A DNA stretch of 64,000 nucleotides from Arthrobacter sp. PvP023 (lineage in GTDB: Bacteria; Actinomycetota; Actinomycetes; Actinomycetales; Micrococcaceae): assembly GCF_017832975.1 (NCBI RefSeq), contig NZ_JAFIBI010000001.1:3906001-3970000 (forward strand). Direction: 5' to 3'. Shown here piece after piece: positions 43,959 to 52,533 of this stretch. Made by a program: the position numbers and the translations under genes. Numbering within the stretch: the stretch's first letter is position 1; every line of letters begins with the position of its first letter. Below the pieces are notes generated by a model that was given only the letters and a program-made list of their open reading frames with translations, had not been told where the DNA came from and made no database searches.

Positions 43959-45221
43959 ATGAGCGTTTCAGGACAATCGGAGACTGTTGAAGAAGCAATA
44001 GAAGGCGTGGTTGTTGACGGCTCCCCTGTCAATGAACCCGACGTTGGCGAACATCCCGACCCCGAAAGTTACTACTTCGCCAGATTCGGAAGCCTCGTCC
44101 TGCTAGCAGCGGATGACGACCGGACACCGGAAGAGGAAAGAACGGCCATCATTGAGGCCCTGAAGTCAGACCCTCGGGTGGTTCACGTTTCCAGTGAGCC
44201 CCTGGAAACGGCAAGGACCAACTACCGACGCATTTTTCCGCCCCGCCACCAAACTGATGTGAGGAGTCTCCTCCTAGGAGAGGACATACACCCTGCCCTG
44301 AAAATGTCCCACCCAATCAGCTTCAAGGTCCACGTCCCGTTGAAGAACCAGCCACTATTCAGTGGTTATGACGACCTTCCAACCGAGGACTACTGGGTGA
44401 CGTGGGATGGATTCACCGCGATCGTTATGTGGCAGCGCTCCGAGTTTGAAATGCCAACGCGCTCTGGTGGTCACATAGTTGTAGACATGCTTGAGGAGGC
44501 CGCCAAAAAGGCTGGTATGCGGCTGCATGTTCAGGCATGCAGTCCGGGCTGCGCCAACATGTTCGCCCACAGGGTTATGAAAGTCCAGCAATATCCCGGA
44601 GAAGATGGGTATGTAACGTTCCAGGAAAAGGGATTCCCGGTGGTGGAGGTTCACCTCCACAGCCAAAACGATCCTGAGGACGTTCTGGCGGTCCTGGGAG
44701 CCAACGTGTTCCACGTCGGACAACAGTTTGCCCTCTATAAGAACGTTGGGCGACGTGTACTGGACATGGAATCCACTGCACGAGCAATAGCCGCCGACCT
44801 GCTTGAGATCGACTACGACCGGCTTTTGGCCAGATCGAAGCACCTACCGGCTCGTTTTTGGAATAACGTCAAGGACATTCCTGCAAAGCTCACAGGTAAG
44901 GGAGCACGCCAGCGTGAGGGCAAAGCAATTGCCGAACTATGGATAGCAATGTCATCTATCGAGGCGACACGCCGAGACTGGGTGCAGCACCGGCTTGGAT
45001 TCCTAGGATCTGCCGATTCCCAAGGCCGCCTGGCCCTCTATGACATCGACAGGACCGACGATGACGTTGTCATTCAGTCCCTAAACCTTGACTTCATTCG
45101 GTCAGCAGTGGAACAGAAGTCCAGAGCCATAGACAACAAATCGATCGCGTTGGCCACTATCGCTGGCGCTATAGCAGCAGCTCTTGGGGGCGTGGCTGGG
45201 GCAATCATGTCGAAAGGCTGA
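43959..45221 (+). CDS. Hypothetical protein with C-terminal membrane anchor
   Basis: A 420-residue protein with no domain I recognise. The N-terminal ~45 residues are acidic and probably disordered; residues ~45-370 mix strands and helices, with W-rich segments (Y-W-V-T-W-D-G-F-T-A-I-V-M-W) and a C-S-P-G-C pair. The last ~20 residues (I-A-L-A-T-I-A-G-A-I-A-A-A-L-G-G-V-A-G-A) are a glycine/alanine-rich transmembrane helix ending in K-G, a tail-anchor layout. A cytoplasmic protein tethered to the membrane, sensor- or effector-like, is the simplest reading. No operon partner. Confidence 0.55.
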   Translation: MSVSGQSETVEEAIEGVVVDGSPVNEPDVGEHPDPESYYFARFGSLVLLAADDDRTPEEERTAIIEALKSDPRVVHVSSEPLETARTNYRRIFPPRHQTDVRSLLLGEDIHPALKMSHPISFKVHVPLKNQPLFSGYDDLPTEDYWVTWDGFTAIVMWQRSEFEMPTRSGGHIVVDMLEEAAKKAGMRLHVQACSPGCANMFAHRVMKVQQYPGEDGYVTFQEKGFPVVEVHLHSQNDPEDVLAVLGANVFHVGQQFALYKNVGRRVLDMESTARAIAADLLEIDYDRLLARSKHLPARFWNNVKDIPAKLTGKGARQREGKAIAELWIAMSSIEATRRDWVQHRLGFLGSADSQGRLALYDIDRTDDDVVIQSLNLDFIRSAVEQKSRAIDNKSIALATIAGAIAAALGGVAGAIMSKG

Positions 45222-45541
45222 TGCCCTAGTGGTGTCACCGCCGCCGTGGGGCCACTCCTCGTAGGTTCGGGCGCCAGCACCGTCCATGGTCTTCCTTTCC
45301 TTCCCAAGGCAGGGCATCTCCACGCCGCACCCTTCCACCCGAAATGCTTTGGCCTGCTCGCAGTGAAACTCGGAGGGGCGACCCGGAAAACACGACTCAC
45401 GGAGAACGCAGCTGGCGCGGCTGCCCCGTCGCCTGTCGTCGAGCCTGGCCGACCGGCATGTATGACAATGGGCGCGTCCGGCCAAAGCCGGACGCGCCCT
45501 CCACATGCACGGAATCCGCGAAGTGGTCCGCTACGCCGGCC
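45222..45541. other. Intergenic region between convergent genes
   Basis: 320 bases between the + strand tail-anchored gene and the - strand permease. It contains the hairpin at 45470-45499. The overlapping open frames here have no ribosome binding site or recognisable protein and were not called. Confidence 0.5.
45470..45499. terminator. Perfect 13-bp GC-rich hairpin
   Basis: Arms GGGCGCGTCCGGC (45470-45482) and GCCGGACGCGCCC (45487-45499), loop CAAA. It lies 43 bases after the permease stop on the - strand, and the two flanking genes converge on it, so it may end both transcripts. The lack of a U tract makes it atypical, as is common in high-GC actinobacteria. Confidence 0.65.
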
Positions 45542-46954
45542 TCAGTCGATGAGCACCGGCTGCTTGGCGGGCTCCGAAGCCTCAACAAGAGGCGCAACCT
45601 TCCCGGAACGGTGATGCACCCAGCACCCCACCGCCAGGAGCGCCACGAGCGCGAACGTGCTCAGGAGCTGGGGCCGGGAATCCTCGCCGATGAAGCCCAC
45701 CGTGAAGATCGCCGCGAGGATCACCAGACCAAACACCGTGAGCCACGGGAAGCCGGGCATCCGCAGGGGAAGCTCCGTCCCGTTGCGGTCGGCGCGGAGG
45801 CGCAGCGCGAGCTGGGCCAGGAGCGCGGACGTCCACACCAGCAGGCACGTCGAACCCACGATGTTCAGCAGGACGGGAAGGACCTTCTCGGGGAAAGCCA
45901 GCTCCAGCACAACCGTGACCACGCCGAAGGCAACGCTGGCCAGGACTGCGACCACCGGGACCCGCGCTTTCGAAACGGAGGCAAGCAGGCGCGGAGCTTC
46001 ACCGCGTTCGGCCAGGGAGAACGCCATCCGGGACGCCCCGTACAGGTTAGCGTTGAGCGCGGACAGCAGTGCCGCGACGGCCACCAGGGTGATCGCCGTC
46101 GCTGCACCGGGCATGCCGGCCGCATCCAGCACCGCGGCGAACGGGCTCTTCAGCCCCGCCGAGCCCACGGGAACCACGGCCGCGATCACGAAGATCGCAC
46201 CGATGTAGAACACCAGGATGCGCCACAGCACCGTGCGAACCGCTTTCTTCACGCTGCGGGCAGGCTCGGCGGTCTCAGCTGCCGCCACGGAGACAATCTC
46301 AGTGCCGCCAAATGCGAAGGCAACCACGAAGAGGGCCGTGGCAATCCCGGCGAAACCGCTGGGCGCGAATCCGGCACCCGTGAAGTTGGACAGGCCCGGC
46401 GACTGGACGCCCGGCAGCCAGCCGAAGAGCAGGGCCGCGCCCACCAGGAGGAAGCCGACGATTGCTGCCACCTTGAGCAGGGCAAACCAGAACTCGAACT
46501 CGCCGAAGTTTTTCACACTGGTGAGGTTCACGGCGGTGAGCACCACGATGAACACGAAGGCCATCAGCCACACCGGCAGGGCCGGGAAGATGGTGGCCAG
46601 CAGGCCTGCCGCGCCGAGCGCCTCGGCCGCGATGACCACCACCAGCTGCAGCCACCAGAGCCAGCCCACCGTGGCACCGGCCACCGGCCCGTAGGCCTTG
46701 GCGGTGTAGACGGAGAACGCGCCGCTGTCCGGGTTGGCGGCGGCCATCTCGCCGAGCGCCCACATCACCAGGATGATGAGCGTGCCGGCCACGAGGTAGG
46801 AGATCAGCACCGCCGGGCCGGCAGCCTGGATGCCCGCACCGGAGCCGATGAACAGGCCGGCGCCGATGGCGCTTCCCAGGCCCATCATGGTGAGCTGGCG
46901 GGGTTTAAGGGCCGCGCCGAGGGCGCGGGCAGACGTCTTTGTCTGTTGTTCCAT
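45542..46954 (-). CDS. Amino acid permease (APC superfamily, AAT family)
   Basis: A 470-residue transporter with about 12 transmembrane helices and the AAT-family opening M-M-G-L-G-S-A-I-G-A-G-L-F-I-G-S-G in the first helix. GABA, asparagine and aromatic amino acid permeases share this type; the sequence alone does not separate them. A GAGGA ribosome binding site precedes the ATG. It lies 52 bases downstream of the HisC-like aminotransferase on the same strand, so uptake and transamination of one amino acid are probably expressed together, with the Lrp-type regulator nearby controlling both. Confidence 0.9.
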   Translation of the reverse strand: MEQQTKTSARALGAALKPRQLTMMGLGSAIGAGLFIGSGAGIQAAGPAVLISYLVAGTLIILVMWALGEMAAANPDSGAFSVYTAKAYGPVAGATVGWLWWLQLVVVIAAEALGAAGLLATIFPALPVWLMAFVFIVVLTAVNLTSVKNFGEFEFWFALLKVAAIVGFLLVGAALLFGWLPGVQSPGLSNFTGAGFAPSGFAGIATALFVVAFAFGGTEIVSVAAAETAEPARSVKKAVRTVLWRILVFYIGAIFVIAAVVPVGSAGLKSPFAAVLDAAGMPGAATAITLVAVAALLSALNANLYGASRMAFSLAERGEAPRLLASVSKARVPVVAVLASVAFGVVTVVLELAFPEKVLPVLLNIVGSTCLLVWTSALLAQLALRLRADRNGTELPLRMPGFPWLTVFGLVILAAIFTVGFIGEDSRPQLLSTFALVALLAVGCWVHHRSGKVAPLVEASEPAKQPVLID

Positions 46955-47006
46955 GGGGATTCCTCTGGTTGTAGGTGGAACGGGTTGCTAAAAGGTCAGT
47001 CGGTTG

Positions 47007-48104
47007 TCAGGCGGCGTGGGCTTCGAGGAGCCGGAGCACGCGGTCGTTGGAGGCGGGATCGGCAACGGTGATCCGCACGCCGTCGCCCTGGTACGCCCGG
47101 ACCAGGATGTCTGCGCGGTCGAACGCGTCCACCAGCCTCCCCCGGAGGCTGTCATCCGCGCGGATCCACAGGAAATTGCCCTGGCTCGGCTGCAGTTTCC
47201 AGCCCTGCGCTACCAGCTGCGCGGCCATCCGTGTGCGCTCTTCCCTCACGGCGGCCACCCGCGCTTCCATCTCCTCCCCCGCGTCCAGCGACGCGATGGC
47301 CGCCTTCTGGGCCAGCGCGCTCACGGAGAAGGGAAGGGCGCTCCGGCGCAGACCCTCGGCGATGTCCGGCGCAGCCACGGCGTATCCCACGCGCAGCCCG
47401 GCGAGTCCGTAGGCTTTCGAGAAGGTGCGCAGGATGCAGACGTTCGGGTACTGCCGGTAGAGCGCCAGGGAATCGGGGCCGCTGCTCGCTTCGGCATATT
47501 CCACGTAGGCCTCGTCGATCACCACGAGGATGTCGGAACGGACGGATTGCAGGAAGGCCTCGATGCGCCCGTGGCTGATCGGCACGCCGGTGGGGTTGTT
47601 GGGGGTGCAGACCAGGATCACCTTGGTGCGGTCGGTGACGGCCGCAGCCATGGCGTCGAGGTCGTGGCCCTCAGCGTCGTCCAGCGGGATGCGGACCGGC
47701 CGGGCGCCTGCCAGCTCAACCAGGATGGGGTACGCCTCGAAGGAGCGCCACGCAAAGATCACTTCATCCCCGGCGTCGCACAGTCCGGTGATGATCTGCT
47801 GAAGGACGCCCACACTGCCGGGCCCCACCGCGACCTCCCCGGCGGTGACGCCCAGGTGCCCGGCGAGCCGTTCGCGGAGTTCGACGGCGGCACTGTCCGG
47901 GTAGCGGTTCATGGTGCCGGCCGCTTCGGCCACCGCAGCCGCGGCAGCAGGCAGCGGAGCGTAGTGGCTTTCGTTGCTTGCAAGGGCGGCGATGTCTGCG
48001 CCGGCGCCGCGCCGGCCCGGGACGTAGGACGGAAGTCCGGCCACAGCGCCGCGAAGGGTGGGAAGCGCGGTGTCCGGGGCAGTCAGGAGTTGATCACGGG
48101 TCAT
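47007..48104 (-). CDS. HisC-like pyridoxal-phosphate aminotransferase
   Basis: A 365-residue fold type I aminotransferase of the histidinol-phosphate/aromatic group. Cofactor motifs: C-T-P-N-N-P-T-G near residue 155, I-D-E-A-Y-V-E-Y near 195 and the Schiff-base Lys in R-T-F-S-K-A-Y-G-L-A-G-L-R near 226. No other histidine biosynthesis gene is present; instead it sits with an amino acid permease, an Lrp regulator and a thiamine-diphosphate enzyme. That context suggests catabolic or side-pathway transamination of an aromatic or similar amino acid to a 2-keto acid (inference). Biosynthetic HisC remains possible. Confidence 0.88.
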   Translation of the reverse strand: MTRDQLLTAPDTALPTLRGAVAGLPSYVPGRRGAGADIAALASNESHYAPLPAAAAAVAEAAGTMNRYPDSAAVELRERLAGHLGVTAGEVAVGPGSVGVLQQIITGLCDAGDEVIFAWRSFEAYPILVELAGARPVRIPLDDAEGHDLDAMAAAVTDRTKVILVCTPNNPTGVPISHGRIEAFLQSVRSDILVVIDEAYVEYAEASSGPDSLALYRQYPNVCILRTFSKAYGLAGLRVGYAVAAPDIAEGLRRSALPFSVSALAQKAAIASLDAGEEMEARVAAVREERTRMAAQLVAQGWKLQPSQGNFLWIRADDSLRGRLVDAFDRADILVRAYQGDGVRITVADPASNDRVLRLLEAHAA

Positions 48105-48197
48105 GAGGACCGATCATGGTTGTGACCCGGCACACAATGCAAGATACCCTCAACCCATTGGGACTTCTGCTCAACTTCTAGTGACTGTGGTGAAAAT

Positions 48198-48701
48198 ATG
48201 ACCATCCCCACCCCGCGCACCCTGGATTCCCTCGACGGCAGGATCATCCTGGCCCTCGACAAGGATCCGGAAGCCAGCGCCCTTGCACTCTCCCGCACGC
48301 TCGGCGTCGCACGGAACACGGTCCATGCCCGGCTGGCACGGCTCGAGCGCAGCGGCGCCCTCCGCTCCTTCAGCCGGAGGCTGGATCCCGCCGCGCTGGG
48401 CTATGACCTCATGGCATTCCTCTCGCTGTCCATCAGCCAGACCCGGACAGGCGCAGTGGAAGACGGCCTCGCCGCGATCCCGGAAGTCATCGAGGTGCAC
48501 GCCACCACCGGGGACGCGGACCTCATGGCCAAGGTGGTGGCACGCAGTACGGCCGATCTCTACCGCATCACCAACGAGATCCTGGAAATCGAAGGAATCC
48601 AACGCACCAGCACGGCCATCTCCGTGCTGGAACTCATGCCGCCGCGGTACGACGGCCTCCTGGCCCGGCTCTCCGAGCAGGAATCCCACCCTTCCTCGTG
48701 A
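48198..48701 (+). CDS. Lrp/AsnC-family transcriptional regulator
   Basis: A 167-residue Lrp-type regulator: N-terminal helix-turn-helix (residues ~8-55, A-L-S-R-T-L-G-V-A-R-N-T-V-H-A-R) and a C-terminal ligand-binding (RAM) domain (~75-155, with T-G-D-A-D-L-M-A-K-V-V and a following Y-R-I-T segment). It lies between the divergent aminotransferase-permease genes and the thiamine-diphosphate enzyme gene, so it probably adjusts both to amino acid supply. Two possible targets are the 93-base gap to 48104 and the palindrome at 48751-48763. It is preceded by GGTGAAA. Confidence 0.88.
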   Translation: MTIPTPRTLDSLDGRIILALDKDPEASALALSRTLGVARNTVHARLARLERSGALRSFSRRLDPAALGYDLMAFLSLSISQTRTGAVEDGLAAIPEVIEVHATTGDADLMAKVVARSTADLYRITNEILEIEGIQRTSTAISVLELMPPRYDGLLARLSEQESHPSS

Positions 48702-48750
48702 GTTGAGGTGACGCGCACCACAAGTGTGCATATTTTCACTCTGGGCCACG

Positions 48751-48763
48751 TTTGGCTGCCAAA
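48751..48763. promoter_or_regulatory. Short palindrome upstream of the thiamine-diphosphate enzyme gene
   Basis: TTTGGCTGCCAAA is a perfect 13-bp palindrome about 58 bases upstream of the ATG at 48822 and directly after the Lrp-type gene. Its size and AT-edged form suit a regulator half-site pair; no experimental support. Confidence 0.35.
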
Positions 48764-48821
48764 TATCCCAACCAAAACACACTCTCTTGCCGATCCGTGA
48801 CTTAGCCCACAAGATTCCTGC

Positions 48822-50480
48822 ATGACTACTCTTACCGTCTCAGGCCGCGTGGCGCAGGTTCTCAGCAGCTACCTCACCGATCTCTTCGGTGTCATGGGCA
48901 ACGGAAACGTCTACTTCCTGGACGCCGCGGAGAAGCTGGGCCTCCGCTTCTCCCCCGTCCGGCACGAGGGCGCCGCCATCGCCGCGGCCGACGCCTACTA
49001 CCGTGCGTCGGGACGCCTCGCAGCAGGCACCACCACCTACGGCCCCGGCTACACCAACGCGCTCACCGCCCTGGCCGAGGCGGTCCAGGCACAGATCCCC
49101 GTGGTGCTGGTCACCGGGGACGCTCCGAGCACCGGCGCCCGCCCCCAGGACGTGGACCAGGCAGCCATCGCCGCGGGCCTCGGCGCGGCCACCTTCACCA
49201 TCACCCGCGACGCCGCAGGCTCCATCACCCGGCAAGCGGTGGAGTACGCACTCACCAAGCGCACCGCCGTCGTGATTGCCATTCCCTACGACCTCGCGGC
49301 ACTCGAGGCGGCAGATGAAGAGCTTCCGGCGCCGCTGGCACCGGCGGTGATTGACGACGTCGACGGCGGCCTTGGGCAGGTAGCCCGCCTGCTCGCCGGG
49401 GCGAAGCGGCCGCTGATCCTCGCCGGCCGCGGCGCGCATCTCGCCGGAGCCGGCCCGGAGCTCAGCGAGCTCGCAGACCGCCTCGGCGCACTGACCGCCG
49501 GAACCGCCCTGGCGCTCAACCTCCTCAAAGGCGAGGGGTACTTGGGCGTCGCGGGCGGGTTCGGCACGGACACCGCGGCCGGGCTCATGGGTGAGGCCGA
49601 TGTTGTCCTGGTGGCCGGGGCAAGCCTGAGCCCCTTCACCATGCGGTTCGGGCACCTGCTCGGCCCGGACAGCACCGTCATCCAGATCGACACCGCCCTG
49701 CAGCCGACGCACCCCCGGGTGGACACGTTCGTCAGCGCCGACGCGAAGTCTGCGGCGGCCCGCATCCTCCAGCTGCTGGACGGCGAGGCTTCAGCAGAAG
49801 CGTGGCGGGCGGAAGCCCGGAAGCGTCTGGCCGAAGGACCGGCCCACCACCCCGGCTCCGACGGGACCGCGGACGGCCGGCTGGACCCTCGTTCCCTTGC
49901 CGTCGCGTTGGACGCCGTGCTGCCGGAACGCCGCACCGTGGTCCAGGACGGCGGGCACTTCCTCGGCTGGGCCCCCATGTACTGGAACATCCCGCGGCCG
50001 CAGGACCTGGTCATGGTGGGCACGGCCTTCCAGACCATCGGGCTGGGCCTGGCCAGCGCCGTCGGGGCAGCCCGCGCGGTGGAGGACGGCCGCACCCTGG
50101 TGCTGGCCTCCGGCGACGGCGGTTTCCTGATGGGCCTGTCCGACCTCGAATCGCTGATTGGCGCGGCCAGCAGCGCCGTCGTCGTGATCTACAACGATGC
50201 CGCCTACGGAGCGGAGATCCACCAGTACGGTTCCCAGGGCCTGACCGAAAAGCCGATGCTGATCCCCGAAGTGGACTTCAGCGGTGTTGCCCGCGCTTTG
50301 GGGGCTGAGTCGGCGGTCATCCGCTCGCTGGCGGACCTTTCCGCGCTTCAGGACTGGATCGACGCCGGCGCCAAGGGAACCTTCGTGGCCGACTGCCGCA
50401 TCACGTCGAGCGTCCGGGCACCGTGGATGAGCGAGTGGATGAACGCCAAGCAGGAGGCGCAGGCGGCGGTGGCGGGCTAG
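48822..50480 (+). CDS. Thiamine diphosphate-dependent enzyme (acetolactate synthase/decarboxylase-like)
   Basis: A 552-residue thiamine-diphosphate enzyme. The cofactor-activating Glu is in R-H-E-G-A-A near residue 49, and the diphosphate/metal motif begins G-D-G-G-F near 430 and ends with Y-N-D-A-A-Y-G, the G-D-G-x(~25)-N-D pattern. The length matches acetolactate synthase large subunits, benzoylformate decarboxylase and indole/phenylpyruvate decarboxylases; no small regulatory subunit gene is next to it, which argues against biosynthetic acetolactate synthase. Next to a 2-keto acid-forming aminotransferase, a keto-acid decarboxylase or lyase role fits (inference). A strong terminator follows at 50537. 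Confidence 0.88.
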   Translation: MTTLTVSGRVAQVLSSYLTDLFGVMGNGNVYFLDAAEKLGLRFSPVRHEGAAIAAADAYYRASGRLAAGTTTYGPGYTNALTALAEAVQAQIPVVLVTGDAPSTGARPQDVDQAAIAAGLGAATFTITRDAAGSITRQAVEYALTKRTAVVIAIPYDLAALEAADEELPAPLAPAVIDDVDGGLGQVARLLAGAKRPLILAGRGAHLAGAGPELSELADRLGALTAGTALALNLLKGEGYLGVAGGFGTDTAAGLMGEADVVLVAGASLSPFTMRFGHLLGPDSTVIQIDTALQPTHPRVDTFVSADAKSAAARILQLLDGEASAEAWRAEARKRLAEGPAHHPGSDGTADGRLDPRSLAVALDAVLPERRTVVQDGGHFLGWAPMYWNIPRPQDLVMVGTAFQTIGLGLASAVGAARAVEDGRTLVLASGDGGFLMGLSDLESLIGAASSAVVVIYNDAAYGAEIHQYGSQGLTEKPMLIPEVDFSGVARALGAESAVIRSLADLSALQDWIDAGAKGTFVADCRITSSVRAPWMSEWMNAKQEAQAAVAG

Positions 50481-50848
50481 CGGGGAAGAAGCCGCCACGG
50501 CGACGCGACCGCGCCGCCGTCGAACGCAAAATAGGGGAAGCCCCACCAGCAATGCTGAAGGGGCTTCGACTGTTTTGATTCCGTTATGACGAACATCATC
50601 TCCCGAACTAGCGGGAATCCTGATTCTTCCTGCCTCGTCATCGGCAGACCACGTGGATCAGATCCACAGTGTGTTCCAGGGTTCCCTGTTGTTCGTTCCC
50701 GTCCTTCTTTCGAAGAACGTATTAACAGTGTTACGCCTAGTTTTCCGGTGGCGCAAGAGCCAATTCTCCCGGGGATTCGGGCGTTCCAAACGGTGCCGGT
50801 TTATGAGTTCCATCGGACGCCCTCCCGGAGCAGCAAGCTCCAGCGGAG
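50481..50848. other. Intergenic region
   Basis: 368 bases between the thiamine-diphosphate enzyme gene and the universal stress protein gene. It holds the terminator at 50537-50567. The short frames between 50586 and 50848 have neither ribosome binding site nor recognisable protein. Confidence 0.5.
50537..50567 (+). terminator. Intrinsic terminator after the thiamine-diphosphate enzyme gene
   Basis: Outer arms GAAGCCCC (50537-50544) and GGGGCTTC (50560-50567) with an inner CAGC/GCTG pairing, followed by a TGTTTT tract. A well-formed Rho-independent terminator, 57 bases past the stop at 50480. Confidence 0.8.
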
Positions 50849-51304
50849 TCACGCCTTGCGGTGAACCACCAGGACGGGACACTGAGCATGGGTGACAACC
50901 TGGGTGGAGACCGAGCCCAGGTGCAAGCCCGGAAATCCCCCATGACCCCGGGATCCGACGACAATAAGGTCCGCGTCTTTGGCAGCCTCCAGAATTGCCG
51001 AAGCAGGTGAAGGCGTGTCAACTAGCTCTCCAGCCGCGGTCACGCCTCCGTCTGCGGCAGACTTCAGCGCCTCACCCTGGCGGGTCCGTGCGACTTGCTC
51101 CGGAGAGTCTTCGGCCGCAATCTCACCTGCCGCCGTTTCCAGGACAGTTGGATACCACGCCATCGGCGGCTTATGCCAGGCTGTGACCAGGCGGAGGTGG
51201 CCATTGCGCTGCCGCGCCTCATCCATGGCCCAGTCCAGTGCAGCCTGGGAATATTCGGAACCGTCAAAACCGACAACAATCAAGAATGAACCGGTACTGG
51301 CCAT
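50849..51304 (-). CDS. Universal stress protein (UspA family)
   Basis: A 151-residue single-domain UspA protein. The ATP-binding motif G-x2-G-x9-G-S/T appears as V-V-G-S-R-G-H-G-G-F-P-G-L-H-L-G-S-V-S near residues 117-135, so nucleotide binding is likely retained. D in V-G-F-D-G-S near the N-terminus is also conserved in the ATP-binding class. A housekeeping stress protein, monocistronic here. Confidence 0.92.
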   Translation of the reverse strand: MASTGSFLIVVGFDGSEYSQAALDWAMDEARQRNGHLRLVTAWHKPPMAWYPTVLETAAGEIAAEDSPEQVARTRQGEALKSAADGGVTAAGELVDTPSPASAILEAAKDADLIVVGSRGHGGFPGLHLGSVSTQVVTHAQCPVLVVHRKA

Positions 51305-51543
51305 CTGTCTTTCCTTTCACTGCCTCGCCGAACCGTGCCGCGCCGAGCCTGACCTGTGAGGGCTACACAGCAATCCGGGCACGCTCGCCTGACCCTGGGA
51401 CGGACCAGACTGCGTGCGGGGTTCGGTTCCAGCTGTCATGGTTCCATCGGACGCCCGTGCCGGCGTCGGGGGTAGAGTCCAAGGTCCCCGGCGTCGCCGT
51501 CGTACGCCGACGCCATAGGAAACCCACAGGTCCGCCGCCTACC

Positions 51544-52497
51544 ATGGCCCACATGAAAGCTGCCCGGGACGCCCGCTCTGCCGCCGTCGTCATCAACGCC
51601 GGATCACGCCGAGGGGTTGCACAGGAGATTGCCGTGGACACGATGCGCAAGGCAGGCGTGCCGATCTCCGCCGTGCACCGGGTCCAGTCCGGGGGCGAGC
51701 TGGCCGCGACGCTTGATCGGGTGCTTGCGGACGGGCACGACCTGATCGTTGTAGGTGGCGGAGACGGGACCGTGAGCTACGCCGCCGGCCGGGTTGCCGG
51801 CACCAACGTTGCGCTCGGCGTTCTTCCGCTGGGCACCGCCAACGACTTCGCCCGCACGCTGGAGATACCGAACAACCTGGCCGAGGCGTGCGCCACCATC
51901 GCAGAAGGAAAAGTGGTGGACATCGACCTCGGCCGGGCCAATGGTGAGCCGTTCCTCAACGTTGCGTCCGTGGGCCTGTCCGTGGCTGTGACGGAGGCTC
52001 TGAGCCCCCGCCTGAAGCGGTACATCGGGCCATTGGCCTACAGCGTCGCCACGCTTCGGGCTTATGCCCGGCACAAGCCGTTCCGGGCCCGCCTCGAGTT
52101 CCCCGAGGGGGACCACGAGCCGATGGAGCTCGACAACCTGCTTCAGGTCGCCGTCGGCAATGGCCGGTATTACGGCGGCGGCAACACGGTCTCTCCCACG
52201 GCAGGAATCGATGACCACATCCTCGACGTCTACGCCATCCTGGCCGGCCCGCTCCGGGAGCACGTGAGTATTGCACGGCTGCTCAAGGACGGCAGCTTCA
52301 TCAAACACGACAAGGTGTACCACCTGACCAGCCGGCATGTACGACTGGTCACGGAGCCGCCGCTGCCGGTAAACCTCGACGGCGAGATCGCGACGGTCAC
52401 GCCTGCCGACTTCACTGTCCAGCGCAACGCCGTCCACGTGGTGGTGCCCCAGAGCAGCACCAGCGCGTTGCTTGACGGACCGGGCGCCGCGGACTGA
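51544..52497 (+). CDS. Diacylglycerol kinase/YegS-like lipid kinase
   Basis: A 317-residue lipid kinase. The catalytic-domain motif G-G-G-D-G-T is near residue 65 and the L-G-T-A-N-D-F-A-R-T segment near 95, both typical of diacylglycerol/YegS/BmrU kinases; the C-terminal domain carries G-N-G-R-Y-Y-G-G-G near 205. ATG 51544 is chosen because it opens the domain; the frame extends upstream to 51238 but without a ribosome binding site, while ATG 51553 is an alternative. Probably phosphorylates diacylglycerol or a related lipid at the membrane. It converges on the methyltransferase gene with a shared terminator. Confidence 0.9.
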   Translation: MAHMKAARDARSAAVVINAGSRRGVAQEIAVDTMRKAGVPISAVHRVQSGGELAATLDRVLADGHDLIVVGGGDGTVSYAAGRVAGTNVALGVLPLGTANDFARTLEIPNNLAEACATIAEGKVVDIDLGRANGEPFLNVASVGLSVAVTEALSPRLKRYIGPLAYSVATLRAYARHKPFRARLEFPEGDHEPMELDNLLQVAVGNGRYYGGGNTVSPTAGIDDHILDVYAILAGPLREHVSIARLLKDGSFIKHDKVYHLTSRHVRLVTEPPLPVNLDGEIATVTPADFTVQRNAVHVVVPQSSTSALLDGPGAAD

Positions 52498-52523
52498 CCG
52501 CCGTCGTGATTCCCCGACGGCGG
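52498..52523. terminator. Bidirectional hairpin between lipid kinase and methyltransferase genes
   Basis: Perfect 9-bp arms CCGCCGTCG (52498-52506) and CGACGGCGG (52515-52523), 8-base loop, placed between stop codons at 52497 (+) and 52534 (-). No U tract, but its position and strength suit a shared terminator. Confidence 0.65.
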
Positions 52524-52533
52524 AAGGTTGTGA

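Noticed and set aside
45344..47071. 575-codon + strand frame opposite the amino acid permease
   Set aside because: It opposes a well-formed permease gene and gives a low-complexity polar product.
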